A stretch of DNA of 40,887 nt from JALOAP01 sp964632355 (GTDB taxonomy: Bacteria; Chloroflexota; Dehalococcoidia; Tepidiformales; Tepidiformaceae), in the NCBI GenBank assembly GCA_964632355.1, contig CAZWBW010000012.1, positions 1 through 40,887 of the forward strand, in the 5' to 3' direction. The translations under genes and the position numbers were made by a program. This document shows, piece by piece, positions 21,976 to 29,439 of the stretch. Each line of letters starts with the position of its first letter. Within the stretch, counting starts at the first letter, position 1. The notes under the pieces are model-generated. The model saw only the letters and a list, made by a program, of their open reading frames with translations, was not told the DNA's origin and made no database searches.

Positions 21976-23832
21976 ATGGACGCCGTCGAGGAGATTAAAC
22001 GCAGGGTCGACCTGGTCGAGTATGTCGGGCGGGTCGTGCGGCTGCAGAAGTCCGGCCGGAACTTCCGCGGCTTGTGTCCCTTCCACACCGAGAAGACGCC
22101 GTCGTTCTATGTGTTCCCGGACCGCGGCACGTGGCGGTGCTTCGGGAGTTGTGGCGAAGGCGGCGACCTGTTCACGTTCGTTCAGAAGCGGGAGAACATC
22201 GACTTCCGCACGGCACTACGGGAACTCGCGTCGGAGGCCGGGGTTCAGTTGTCGGCGGAGTCGGCGGAGCGCCGGAGCCGGCTGGAGCGGCTTAGCGGCG
22301 TGATGTCGGCTGCCGTCGACTACTACCAGCGGTGCTTCCGGGAAGATGGCGCTGCTGATGCGCGCGAATACGTGTTCGGCGAGCGAGGCCTGACGCAGGA
22401 GGCAGTGGACGCCTTCCGTATCGGGTGGGCGCCAGACGAGTGGCGCGGGTTGCGCACGTACCTCGCGGGGCGCGGGTACGACGACCGCGACATGCTCGAT
22501 GCCGGGCTGCTCGTCGAGCCGGAAGGCGGCCGCGAGCCGTACGACCGGTTTCGCGGGCGAATCATCATCCCGATCGTCGACGAGCGCGGCCAGTTCGTGG
22601 CCATGGGTGGCCGTTCGCTACACGGCGAGGAACCGAAGTACCTGAACTCGCCGCAGACCGAACTCTTCGACAAAGGGCGCACGCTGTTCGGCCTGTACCA
22701 GGCGGCGCAGGCGATTCGCGAGAGCGGCACGGTCGTTGTCGTCGAGGGGTACATGGACGTGATCGGTCCATGGCAGGCAGGGTTCCGGAACGTTGTGGCG
22801 ACAATGGGGACCGCGCTCACGGAGCACCATGTGGGGCTTCTCCGGCGGTTCGCGAAGCGCGTCGTCCTGGCGATGGACCCCGACGCGGCCGGCGCGGCTG
22901 CAGCGGAACGGGCGGGCTCGCTGTTTCTCTCGTTCGAATCGCCCGAGGCGGCGGCGCGGTCCGCGCGATCGGCCGATGCCCTGAGTTCGCAGCACGAGCT
23001 GGAGCTCCGGGTCGCTCCCCTGCCGGCAGGCCGCGACCCCGACGAGGTCGCGCGGGACGACCCCGAGGGGTGGGAGCGAGCCATTGCGACAGCGGTACCC
23101 TACGCGGAGTTTCTGCTGCGGCGGCTCATGGGACCTACGGCGCCGGAGTCGCCGATCGAGGCGCGGCGAATCGTGGACCGGCTGCGCCCGGTGCTGCTGG
23201 CGGTCCATGACCCGGTCGAGCGCGCTGTCTACGTGCAGCGAGTGGCCCGGCACCTGGGCATCCCGGAGAGCGCTGTCCTTGAGCGCCTCCGGCAAGGGGC
23301 GCCGACAAGAGCCCGCGCGCGCGAGGCCTTCCGGGAGCCGGAGCTGCCGCAGACGCCGGAAGAGGAAGTCGTACTGGCGTTCCTGGTGCGGTACCCGGAA
23401 CTGCGGCACGAGTACCGCAATATGCCCGAGACGCTGTTCACCCGGAGCATCGACCGGGAGGCGTTCCGCAGGTGGCTGGCGAACGACGAACCAGAGGGCC
23501 CGGACGACCCCGTGGCGGCACATCTCCGAGCGCTGCGGGAGCGGCGTCTGCCGCCGCTGACGCCAGCGGAGGCCTCGCTCGCGGTGCGCCAGAAGATCCA
23601 GGCGATCACCCGGGAGCGGCTCGTGCAGCACCAGGCGGCGATGACTGAGTACCTGGCCGAGGCGGAGCGGGAGCTGGGGGCGGCCGCCGTGGCGGAACTG
23701 GCAGAACGGGCGTGGCGTGGCCTGTTGCCGGGCGAGGACGCGCGCGAACTGGCCGAGACGGTCATCGAGGACCTGGAACTCGGTCTGTCAATCCACCGGC
23801 GCGAGGAACCGGGCGGTTTGCGCCGAGGCTAG
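21976..23832 (+). CDS. dnaG: DNA primase
   Basis: A 618-residue primase that lays RNA primers for replication. The N-terminal CHC2 zinc domain is C34-x2-H37-x17-C55-x3-C59 (CPFHTEKTPSFYVF and CFGSCGEGGD). E. coli-type primases have CX2C at the last pair (CFGC); here one Ser is inserted. The catalytic core includes FRGRIIIPIVDERGQFVAMGGRSL and PKYLNSPQTELFDKG. The TOPRIM acidic residues are E257 (VVEGYMDVIG) and D301/D303 (MDPDAAGAAA). The C-terminal third is a helical DnaB-interacting region (EEEVVLAFLVRYPELRHEY onward), with Ala/Glu-rich helices at the end. Full length for the family. Expressed apparently from a leaderless promoter; rpoD does not follow. Confidence 0.96.
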   Translation: MDAVEEIKRRVDLVEYVGRVVRLQKSGRNFRGLCPFHTEKTPSFYVFPDRGTWRCFGSCGEGGDLFTFVQKRENIDFRTALRELASEAGVQLSAESAERRSRLERLSGVMSAAVDYYQRCFREDGAADAREYVFGERGLTQEAVDAFRIGWAPDEWRGLRTYLAGRGYDDRDMLDAGLLVEPEGGREPYDRFRGRIIIPIVDERGQFVAMGGRSLHGEEPKYLNSPQTELFDKGRTLFGLYQAAQAIRESGTVVVVEGYMDVIGPWQAGFRNVVATMGTALTEHHVGLLRRFAKRVVLAMDPDAAGAAAAERAGSLFLSFESPEAAARSARSADALSSQHELELRVAPLPAGRDPDEVARDDPEGWERAIATAVPYAEFLLRRLMGPTAPESPIEARRIVDRLRPVLLAVHDPVERAVYVQRVARHLGIPESAVLERLRQGAPTRARAREAFREPELPQTPEEEVVLAFLVRYPELRHEYRNMPETLFTRSIDREAFRRWLANDEPEGPDDPVAAHLRALRERRLPPLTPAEASLAVRQKIQAITRERLVQHQAAMTEYLAEAERELGAAAVAELAERAWRGLLPGEDARELAETVIEDLELGLSIHRREEPGGLRRG

Positions 23833-23944
23833 TTTTCTCGTTGCGAAATATCTCAATTGGGTCATTCACCCTATTGACACTCTATTGCCACTCGCGGTAC
23901 CACTTACGCGCCGGTCGTCATGATCGGAGAAAGCGGGAGGTGCC

Positions 23945-24046
23945 ATGGTAATGGCCAAGATCCGGACGCTCCTCGTCCTCGGCGCGCTGGGGGCGGTGGC
24001 CGCCGTTTCGTCGGCGACCCCGTTCCTCATCTTCAGCTGGTGGTAG
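23945..24046 (+). CDS. 33-residue hydrophobic small protein
   Basis: Reads MVMAKIRTLLVLGALGAV, then a run of Ala/Val/Ser, ending PFLIFSWW and TAG. A positively charged start followed by about 25 hydrophobic residues suggests a single-pass membrane peptide or a signal-like small protein. A good GGGAGGTGCC Shine-Dalgarno precedes the ATG at 23945; M3 is an alternative start. A TTGACA (23874-23879) lies about 65 nt upstream, with only a weak -10 (TACCAC at 23898-23903). A strong terminator-like palindrome begins 19 nt after the stop, so this forms a complete small transcription unit. I do not recognise a family. Confidence 0.55.
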   Translation: MVMAKIRTLLVLGALGAVAAVSSATPFLIFSWW

Positions 24047-24064
24047 TAGGAGCAACAGCGTAGG

Positions 24065-24096
24065 GAAGGGGGCGAATACCGGTATTCGCCCCCTTC
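24065..24096. terminator. 32-bp perfect palindrome, probable bidirectional terminator
   Basis: Each half (GAAGGGGGCGAATACC and its exact complement) meets at ACCGGT, so 16 bp are paired with no mismatch. It lies between the 33-aa gene and the converging tetR gene, as expected for a shared terminator. T-runs are short (CCCTTC). A dimeric protein site is an alternative reading. Confidence 0.65.
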
Positions 24097-24117
24097 TCGC
24101 GTGGAGCGGACGGCTCC

Positions 24118-24636
24118 TCAGGCTTCGAGCGCAAGCCCGAGACGCGACTCCAGGACCAGGGCATCGATCATCGCCGCGGTCGTTCGTGCGCGCTCGAGGG
24201 CGCGCGCCGGTGCATCGCCTGCATCGACGCATGCTTCCCCGAGGCGCGCGAGGCGTGCCTGTCGATAGGCTTCGAGCCGTTCCCTGGCGAGCGGCTCGGT
24301 GATGGCTGTGTGCCAGAGGTCGGCGACAAGCGCAACGTACGTCACGTCCGGCGGTCGCAGATACCGTTGCGCGGCCGCGGCGGGCGAGGCGCCCTCGCGC
24401 AGGGCATCGGCGACGGGACGGAGGCGTTCCTCGGCGGCACTGAGCGTCGCTTCGGCGACTTCGAGGTAGAGGGCGAGCTTGGTCGGGAAGTGCGCGTAGA
24501 GCCCGCCCTTCGATAGCCCGGCCTCAGCGGCGATTTGCTCGAGCGACGTGGCGGCGTACCCGGAGCGGGCGAAAGAGCGAGTGGCGGCTTCGAGCAGTGC
24601 CCGGTGCGTCTTCGCTCGCCGCTCGGCCTGCTTCAT
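24118..24636 (-). CDS. TetR-family transcriptional regulator
   Basis: A 172-residue regulator. The N-terminal helix-turn-helix is standard: RALLEAATRSFARSGYAATSLEQIAAEAGLSKGGLYAHFPTKLALYLEV, where KGGLYAHF is the recognition helix. The Ala/Arg-rich C-terminal ligand domain (about 60-172) is not diagnostic of the ligand. I chose the ATG at 24636 (MKQAERRAKTHRALLEA); the frame is open another 99 nt upstream but that part lacks similarity, and a GGAGG precedes 24636. A perfect 10-bp palindrome at 24670-24679 could be its operator. It ends toward the palindrome 24065-24096. The target could be itself; the next gene upstream (HD-GYP) ends 204 nt away and is not divergent. Confidence 0.88.
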   Translation of the reverse strand: MKQAERRAKTHRALLEAATRSFARSGYAATSLEQIAAEAGLSKGGLYAHFPTKLALYLEVAEATLSAAEERLRPVADALREGASPAAAAQRYLRPPDVTYVALVADLWHTAITEPLARERLEAYRQARLARLGEACVDAGDAPARALERARTTAAMIDALVLESRLGLALEA

Positions 24637-24669
24637 CGCTTGCGCCTCCACACGGGCGGTAGATATCCC

Positions 24670-24679
24670 ACAGCGCTGT
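24670..24679. promoter_or_regulatory. Perfect palindrome upstream of tetR, possible operator
   Basis: ACAGCGCTGT, 34 nt upstream of the TetR-family start. Autoregulation through short palindromes is usual in this family. A 10-bp palindrome alone is weak evidence. Confidence 0.3.
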
Positions 24680-24840
24680 CCAACTGGCAACACGCGTGGA
24701 GGCGGGACGAGGCAGGTTCCATCGTTCGTCCGCAAGGCAGCGCGTCGGGGCTTCGGCCCGGCGGGAAGACTTGTTGCGACGGTGTACCTATGCGGTGGGC
24801 GGTGTCGCGGCGACTGTGGGCGTCTCCCCAGTCGGATGCT

Positions 24841-26250
24841 TCAGCTTGCCGCGCGGCCCGCTTCGTCGTCCTTGCGCCTCCACGCGGGGAGATACAGGGG
24901 CCGGACGTTTTGGCCGAGTTGTTCCTCTCGCCAGCGCGGGAACACCGCTTCGAACGCCTCGACCACCTTCGGGTCGAACTGTGTCCCGGCACATCGGAGG
25001 ATCTCCTGGAAGGCTGCCTCGGGATCCTGTCCCTTGCGGTAGGGCCGGTCCGAGATGATGGCGTCGTAGGTATCGCAGATGGCGACGATGCGCGCGCCAA
25101 GCGGGATGTTTTCGCCCTTGAGGCCGCGAGGGTAGCCGCCGCCATCCCAGCGCTCGTGGTGGGCAAGAACGATGCGGGCGGTGGGTCGCAGGTACGGCAC
25201 CTGCGCGAGGATCTTGTAGCCCATCGCGGGATGGCGCCGCATGAACTCCCATTCCTCTTCCGTGAGCGGCGTCGGCTTGAGGAGGATGGAGTCGGGCACG
25301 CCGATCTTGCCGACGTCGTGCATGAGAGCGCCGCGGTAGATGCTGCCAAGTTCGTGTTCGTCTTTGATGCCGAGCATCTCGGCGATATCGAGCGCGTGCT
25401 TGGCAACGCGCACCGAGTGGCCCCGGGTCTCCTGGTCACGAACATCGAGTGCGGCCACGAGGGATTCGAGGGTGCCGGTGTAGGCGCGGCTGAGCTCCTC
25501 CGACATGTTTCGGATTTCGATGTAGGCGCCCTGGAGCTGCTGGTTCGACTTCTCCAGGCGCAGCACGTTTTCGCGAGTCTGGTCCAGCACCTGCTTGATG
25601 GAGTAGCGAGAGAGCAGGAGTGGGATCGCGAGCACAGCGAGTCCGGCTACGCCAAGCCTGTCGTAGGCGACGCCGAGTCCGCCGCCAACCGCCCCAAGGG
25701 CCACGTAGTGCGGGAAGAGCCAGGGAACGTTCGCGCGGTAGGTGGCGAGGAAGGGCTTGCCACTGGTGAGCGAAATGATGCCGGTGACGCACCAGGAACT
25801 CACCGCGAAGATGCAGGCTGCGATGGCGGTGCCGGCGCCCACCGTTACGGCGGAGTTCGCAAAGAGCTGCTCGTGGCTGAACGGAAGAAGCAGCGCGGGG
25901 CCCGCGAGGGACGCGAGGCTGTGCTGTCCGAAGTTGAACGCGAGCTTCGCCGCCCCGGCGCGTGGCGCGAAGGCCCACCCTGTGAGTGTGACGGAGGCGG
26001 ATGCCAGCGCCGCGCCGGGCAGCCCCCAGAGGAGGCCCGCAACGACGATGCCCGGGGTGGAGATCGAGACTTTGCCGCCCTGGTGGAGGTGGAGAGCGAG
26101 CGCCTCGGCGGTGCAGGTCAGCGCGATCGTGGCTGCCAGGCCGCCGGGGTCGTGCAGGCCAGGCGCAAAGAAGGACATGGTGAACGCCGCAGAACCGGCG
26201 AAGAACACCAGCGCGATGAACCACTCGGCGCGTCGGTTGAGATCAGGCAT
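24841..26250 (-). CDS. Membrane HD-GYP domain protein, probable cyclic-di-GMP phosphodiesterase
   Basis: A 469-residue protein. Residues 10-215 hold about six membrane helices of an MASE-like sensor region (IALVFFAGSAAFTMSFFAPG to VAGLAVLAIPLLLSRYS). A coiled-coil linker follows (218-258, RENVLRLEKSNQQLQGAYIEI). The HD-GYP domain starts at about 262: RDQETRGHSVRVAKHALDIA, metal pair H311-D312 (HDVGKIGVPDSILL), H340 (RRHPAMGYKIL), H364-H365 (AHHERWDGGGYPRGLKGENIP with G372-Y373-P374) and CDTYDAIISDRPYRK. All key residues are intact, so the protein should hydrolyse c-di-GMP. The flagellar operon 4 kb away suggests a motile/sessile switch as one target, an inference only. Confidence 0.92.
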   Translation of the reverse strand: MPDLNRRAEWFIALVFFAGSAAFTMSFFAPGLHDPGGLAATIALTCTAEALALHLHQGGKVSISTPGIVVAGLLWGLPGAALASASVTLTGWAFAPRAGAAKLAFNFGQHSLASLAGPALLLPFSHEQLFANSAVTVGAGTAIAACIFAVSSWCVTGIISLTSGKPFLATYRANVPWLFPHYVALGAVGGGLGVAYDRLGVAGLAVLAIPLLLSRYSIKQVLDQTRENVLRLEKSNQQLQGAYIEIRNMSEELSRAYTGTLESLVAALDVRDQETRGHSVRVAKHALDIAEMLGIKDEHELGSIYRGALMHDVGKIGVPDSILLKPTPLTEEEWEFMRRHPAMGYKILAQVPYLRPTARIVLAHHERWDGGGYPRGLKGENIPLGARIVAICDTYDAIISDRPYRKGQDPEAAFQEILRCAGTQFDPKVVEAFEAVFPRWREEQLGQNVRPLYLPAWRRKDDEAGRAAS

Positions 26251-26508
26251 CTCAGTTTGACTATCGGCGTGCCAATGCCTGCCTGAATCGAGAACGAGTC
26301 AACCTATGTCGCGAACCGGTGATTCGAGCGTGACGGTGTGGTGTTGGTGACAAACCGGAGGAACCGCAGGAAAGTGTCTTGCGGCCCGGGTGCGAATTCG
26401 GGATCAACGCCAGCGGGAATATCGTCGATCAACTCGACACGTGGTGACAGCGTCGATGGTTACAACCGTGACAATATGGTGACTGCATCTCGGGCGGTCG
26501 AAATCGCC
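26251..26508. other. Intergenic region with repeated GGTGAC(A) motifs
   Basis: No gene seen. Direct repeats of the GTGAC motif occur at about 26356, 26443, 26467 and 26478; the last three lie within 45 bp. GGTTACAACC (26458-26467) is an inverted repeat (GGTT/AACC). This could be a regulator-binding cluster for the 54-aa gene downstream. No clear -35 is seen. Confidence 0.3.
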
Positions 26509-26514
26509 TAGTAT
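26509..26514 (+). promoter_or_regulatory. -10 box of a probable leaderless transcript (54-aa protein)
   Basis: TAGTAT ends 6 nt before the ATG at 26521, with no Shine-Dalgarno in between (GCGCAC). Confidence 0.45.
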
Positions 26515-26520
26515 GCGCAC

Positions 26521-26685
26521 ATGAGTGTGCCGGGTTTCATCCGCCAGCCGCTGAAGGGGATGGGCACGGCGCTCGGCCGGTTCGTGACGCGCGTGTTGCA
26601 GGCGGCCGTGGGCGCGGTGGTGGCCTTCTTCATCCTGCTGGTGCTCGACGCCCTTCTCCTCCGGGACGTTCGCCGCGAGGCGTAG
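26521..26685 (+). CDS. 54-residue small membrane protein
   Basis: Reads MSVPGFIRQPLKGMGTALGR, then a Val/Ala/Phe/Leu-rich run (about 26-47, AAVGAVVAFFILLVLDALLL), ending RDVRREA. It has a basic N-terminal amphipathic part, one membrane helix and a charged tail. The layout with a -10 box 6 nt before the ATG supports real expression. Its stop lies 4 nt from the stop of the converging kinase gene. I do not recognise a family; size and shape fit a small regulatory or stress membrane peptide. Confidence 0.6.
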   Translation: MSVPGFIRQPLKGMGTALGRFVTRVLQAAVGAVVAFFILLVLDALLLRDVRREA

Positions 26686-26689
26686 GCGG

Positions 26690-27616
26690 TCAGGGTCGCA
26701 GCAGCCGGGCGACCTCGATGGAGTACTCCCAGCCCGAGCCATGGTCTTCGACCGACCAGGCGGCGCTGAGGACCGCGTGCGCGAAGCTCCATGCTCGAAT
26801 TCGTTCCCGGTCGAAGCCGAGTTCGTCGGCGAACTGTGTGAGACGGTTCTCCAGCACGCGGCCGGGCGACGGCAGCGAGAGGAGATATGGGAAGGGATTT
26901 CGCATGAACGCCGCGATCTCGTACTCGGGTTCGCCGATGACACCTTCTGGATCGATGGCGAGCCAGCCATCCCGGCGGCTGCGGAGGATGTTCCGGTGGT
27001 GCAGGTCGCCGTGGAGCATGACCCGGCCTGTCGGCTGCGCGAGGAGCTTGCGAAATGTGTCCTCGGCTTCGGCGAAGAGGTACGGTGGGAGCGGTCCGGA
27101 GCCGCCGAAGCGCTGCCGGTGGCGTTCGAACCCCTGTGCCCAGCCGGCGAGCGTGGGGAACGGGAAGTCGGCAGGCGGTGGCCGGTGCAGCCGCCGAATC
27201 ACCTCGATGGCCGCGGCGGTCGCGGCGGTATCATCGTCGAGCACCAGGAGAGGGTCCCCGGGCATCGCACGTTCGAGCAGTAAGGCGCCGGCGCCGAGGT
27301 CGGCGCGAAGTAGGCGGACCGCACCATTCCCGCCGTAGGTTTCGAGCGCGGCGGTTTCGGCCTCGAGTTGCGGCGAAGGCACGGCGAACTTGAGCGCGAC
27401 CGGCCGGCCGGACTCATCGTGACCGGGCGCAACCCAGCTGTAGGTGAGGGACGCGTACGGCGGGTCGAGCGCCAGGTCCCACTCGCGGACCAGTCGTGCG
27501 ATGTTCGCGGGGAGGTCTCGGAGCCAACGCCCACCGCGCTCTTCCCCGTATACATCCGTGACTCGCCGCGCGAGGCCCGGGTCGATCGGAGCCGCGATGG
27601 CCGGGTCAGGCTCCAT
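26690..27616 (-). CDS. APH(6)/hydroxyurea-type phosphotransferase family protein
   Basis: A 308-residue kinase-fold protein of the aminoglycoside/hydroxyurea phosphotransferase family (streptomycin 6-kinase relatives). Seen: the ALKFAVP strand with the ATP-contacting Lys, ETAALETYGGNGAVRLLRADLGAGALLLERAMPGDPL, the catalytic loop LHGDLHHRNILR (Asp at residue 204) and the metal-binding WLAIDPEGVIGEPEYEIAAF (Asp at 222). All catalytic residues are intact. I start it at the ATG 27616 (MEPDPAIAAPIDPGLARRV), since the prior 26 residues lack similarity. That start overlaps the end of ilvA by 11 nt, so the two genes are translationally coupled. Real substrates outside resistance strains are mostly unknown; an antibiotic-resistance role should not be assumed. 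Confidence 0.85.
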   Translation of the reverse strand: MEPDPAIAAPIDPGLARRVTDVYGEERGGRWLRDLPANIARLVREWDLALDPPYASLTYSWVAPGHDESGRPVALKFAVPSPQLEAETAALETYGGNGAVRLLRADLGAGALLLERAMPGDPLLVLDDDTAATAAAIEVIRRLHRPPPADFPFPTLAGWAQGFERHRQRFGGSGPLPPYLFAEAEDTFRKLLAQPTGRVMLHGDLHHRNILRSRRDGWLAIDPEGVIGEPEYEIAAFMRNPFPYLLSLPSPGRVLENRLTQFADELGFDRERIRAWSFAHAVLSAAWSVEDHGSGWEYSIEVARLLRP

Positions 27617-28889
27617 GGTGGCGGCGCGCAGCTTCCGTGGCGAGGCGGGCGGTACCGTCCGGAACGCCGCGGGCACCGCGTTCGCGCAGGGCACGTACTA
27701 CTTCGTCGAAGTGGGATGGGCCGTTTACTTCGAGCAGCAGGTCGAGCACAGCGACGCCGATGGGAATGCCGGGCGCCTCGCGGATGTGGTTGACCTCGAT
27801 GATGTTGCCGCCGGCTGACGCGATGACGCCGGAGACGAGTGCGAGTTCGCCGGGGCTGTCCGAGACCTCGACCGTCAGATGGCGGTATCGCCCGGAGTCG
27901 ACGAGCCCGCGGCGAACGATTGAGCCAAGAAGGTTTATGTCAATGTTGCCGCCGGAGATGATCGCCACGGTCGTCCCTCGCGGCTGGTAGGCGCCCGACT
28001 GGAGCGCGGCAACGGCGAGAGCGCCGGCGCCTTCGGCGATGAACTTCGAGTTCTCAATGAGAAACACGATGGCTCGGGCGATGGCCTCGTCGTCGACGGC
28101 GATGACGTCATCCACGTAGCGGCGGATGAGGGCGAATGTGCGAGCGGATGGGCCGGCGACCGCGACGCCATCCGCGATCGTGCGGCCGGATGGGACTCGG
28201 GTGATGGCGCCACGCTCGAACGAACGGCGGATGCCGTCCATGGCCGCGGATTGCACGCCGATGACCCGCACTTCCGGGTTCGATTCCTTGATGGCGGTTG
28301 CAACGCCGGCAAGCAACCCACCGCCGCCCGCGGGGACCAGGACTTCCTGCACCTCGGGCACCTGCCGGAGGATTTCGAGCGCCACGGTTCCCTGGCCCTC
28401 GATCACCGCGTCATCGTCGAAGGGTGGGACGTAGATGCGTCCTTCGCGGTTGGCGATCTCGAGCGCCTCGGCACGCGCTTCTTCGAGCGACGCGCCGTGG
28501 AGGACGATGTGGGCGCCGTACGCTCGCGTGGCCGTTACTTTCGCGAGCGGGGCCGCCTCCGGCATCACGACGGTCACGTCGAGTCCCGATGCCCGTCCGG
28601 CGAGCGCGATGCCCTGGGCGTGGTTGCCTGCGCTCGCGGCGACGAGGCCGGACCGGGCGGCCGCGGAGTCGAGGCGCTGTACGAAGTTTGCTGCGCCGCG
28701 AATCTTGAACGCGCCCGTGCGCTGCATGTGTTCACACTTCAGCAGGATGGGAACGCCGAGCTGCTCTTCGAGCGCAAGTGACGGCCAGCAGGGGGTCTCC
28801 CGGACGAGGGGTGCGATGGCACGTGCCGCCGCTTCGATGCCCGCGAGCGATACGTGGGGTTCGATGGCCTGTGACTCTTCGGTGCGCAC
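27606..28889 (-). CDS. ilvA: Threonine ammonia-lyase (threonine dehydratase) with ACT domain
   Basis: A 427-residue PLP enzyme that turns threonine into 2-oxobutanoate and ammonia, first step toward isoleucine. PLP Lys62 lies in TGAFKIRGAANF; other blocks are SAGNHAQGIA, VPAGGGGLLAG (phosphate loop) and IISGGNID. The C-terminal ACT-like domain (about 330-405, YRHLTVEVSDSPGELALVSGVIASAGGNIIEVNH) is the type found in the shorter biosynthetic/catabolic IlvA-TdcB hybrids. Whether isoleucine inhibits it cannot be told. Translation starts at GTG 28889, preceded 6 nt upstream by GACAAT on the minus strand, a -10-like hexamer at the same spacing as the other leaderless candidates. It overlaps the downstream kinase gene by 11 nt. 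Confidence 0.92.
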   Translation of the reverse strand: MRTEESQAIEPHVSLAGIEAAARAIAPLVRETPCWPSLALEEQLGVPILLKCEHMQRTGAFKIRGAANFVQRLDSAAARSGLVAASAGNHAQGIALAGRASGLDVTVVMPEAAPLAKVTATRAYGAHIVLHGASLEEARAEALEIANREGRIYVPPFDDDAVIEGQGTVALEILRQVPEVQEVLVPAGGGGLLAGVATAIKESNPEVRVIGVQSAAMDGIRRSFERGAITRVPSGRTIADGVAVAGPSARTFALIRRYVDDVIAVDDEAIARAIVFLIENSKFIAEGAGALAVAALQSGAYQPRGTTVAIISGGNIDINLLGSIVRRGLVDSGRYRHLTVEVSDSPGELALVSGVIASAGGNIIEVNHIREAPGIPIGVAVLDLLLEVNGPSHFDEVVRALRERGARGVPDGTARLATEAARRHHGA

Positions 28890-28895
28890 GGGCGC

Positions 28896-28901
28896 ATTGT
28901 C
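28896..28901 (-). promoter_or_regulatory. Imperfect -10 box close to the ilvA GTG
   Basis: GACAAT (one base off the TANNNT pattern) ends 6 nt before GTG 28889. Same spacing as the better examples at 12266, 19314, 21963 and 26509. Confidence 0.3.
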
Positions 28902-28953
28902 GCACGCGCCGTGTCGCGCGAGACGACGAATGCATCGCAGGAGTCGCGGGGGG

Positions 28954-29355
28954 CTACCGGCGCCAGATTTTGCGGCGCTCCCAGCACCAGGTGCAGACGC
29001 TCAGGGGCCGGTCGACCACGACGAAGCCGTGACGGACCGGGTACATGCGCCGGGAGACGTGCCGTTCGCAAAAGCGGGCGTTACAGAGGGAGCATTCGAA
29101 GGACGGGTGTGGTCCGCAGCTCTCGACACCGCAGAGGCCAACAGCGTTGCGTTGCTGCGCGCGCTGTTTGTATTCGAGGTGGCGAACCAGGTCGTCGAAC
29201 TTCGCTCGGCACCGCCGGCGTGTACAGACTGCCTCGTGGCCTTCTTCGATGTAGCGATGCTTCTCGCAAAACGGGCGGCCACAGTACTGGCAGCTGTTGA
29301 CGGCGGGGCATCCACAGCGAAAGAGACGGCTGCCGAGCTGGCAGTGACGAGACAT
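28954..29355 (-). CDS. Cys-rich zinc-binding protein with duplicated CxxCxxxFCxxH motif
   Basis: A 133-residue protein (from the ATG at 29355, MSRHCQLGSRLFRCG) that I cannot assign to a named family. Two similar knuckles are visible: CQYCGRPFCEKH (22-33) and CSLCNARFCERH (88-99), each CxxC-x4-CxxH. More cysteines stand in pairs or near pairs: C14/C16, C44/C49, C75/C80, and CTWC at 121-124. This gives ligands for probably three to four zinc ions. The basic tail ERRKIWRR could touch nucleic acid. The C-terminal part (YPVRHGFVVVDRPLSVCTWCWERRKIW) is highly aromatic and basic. No signal or membrane helix. The arrangement resembles AN1/ZZ-like fingers only loosely. An upstream in-frame start exists at 29418, but the Cys pattern begins after 29355. 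Confidence 0.75.
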   Translation of the reverse strand: MSRHCQLGSRLFRCGCPAVNSCQYCGRPFCEKHRYIEEGHEAVCTRRRCRAKFDDLVRHLEYKQRAQQRNAVGLCGVESCGPHPSFECSLCNARFCERHVSRRMYPVRHGFVVVDRPLSVCTWCWERRKIWRR

Positions 29356-29439
29356 GAACGTGTGCTCAAGAGGCGCGTAGGTTGCCTCGATCGTGTTCGG
29401 ACGGCGGAGCGAGGTCAATCGATTGTGAAAACGGTGCGA

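Noticed and set aside
26690..27616. Aminoglycoside resistance gene
   Set aside because: It belongs to the APH(6)/hydroxyurea-type family, but the chromosomal setting beside ilvA and lack of mobile elements give no ground for a resistance claim.
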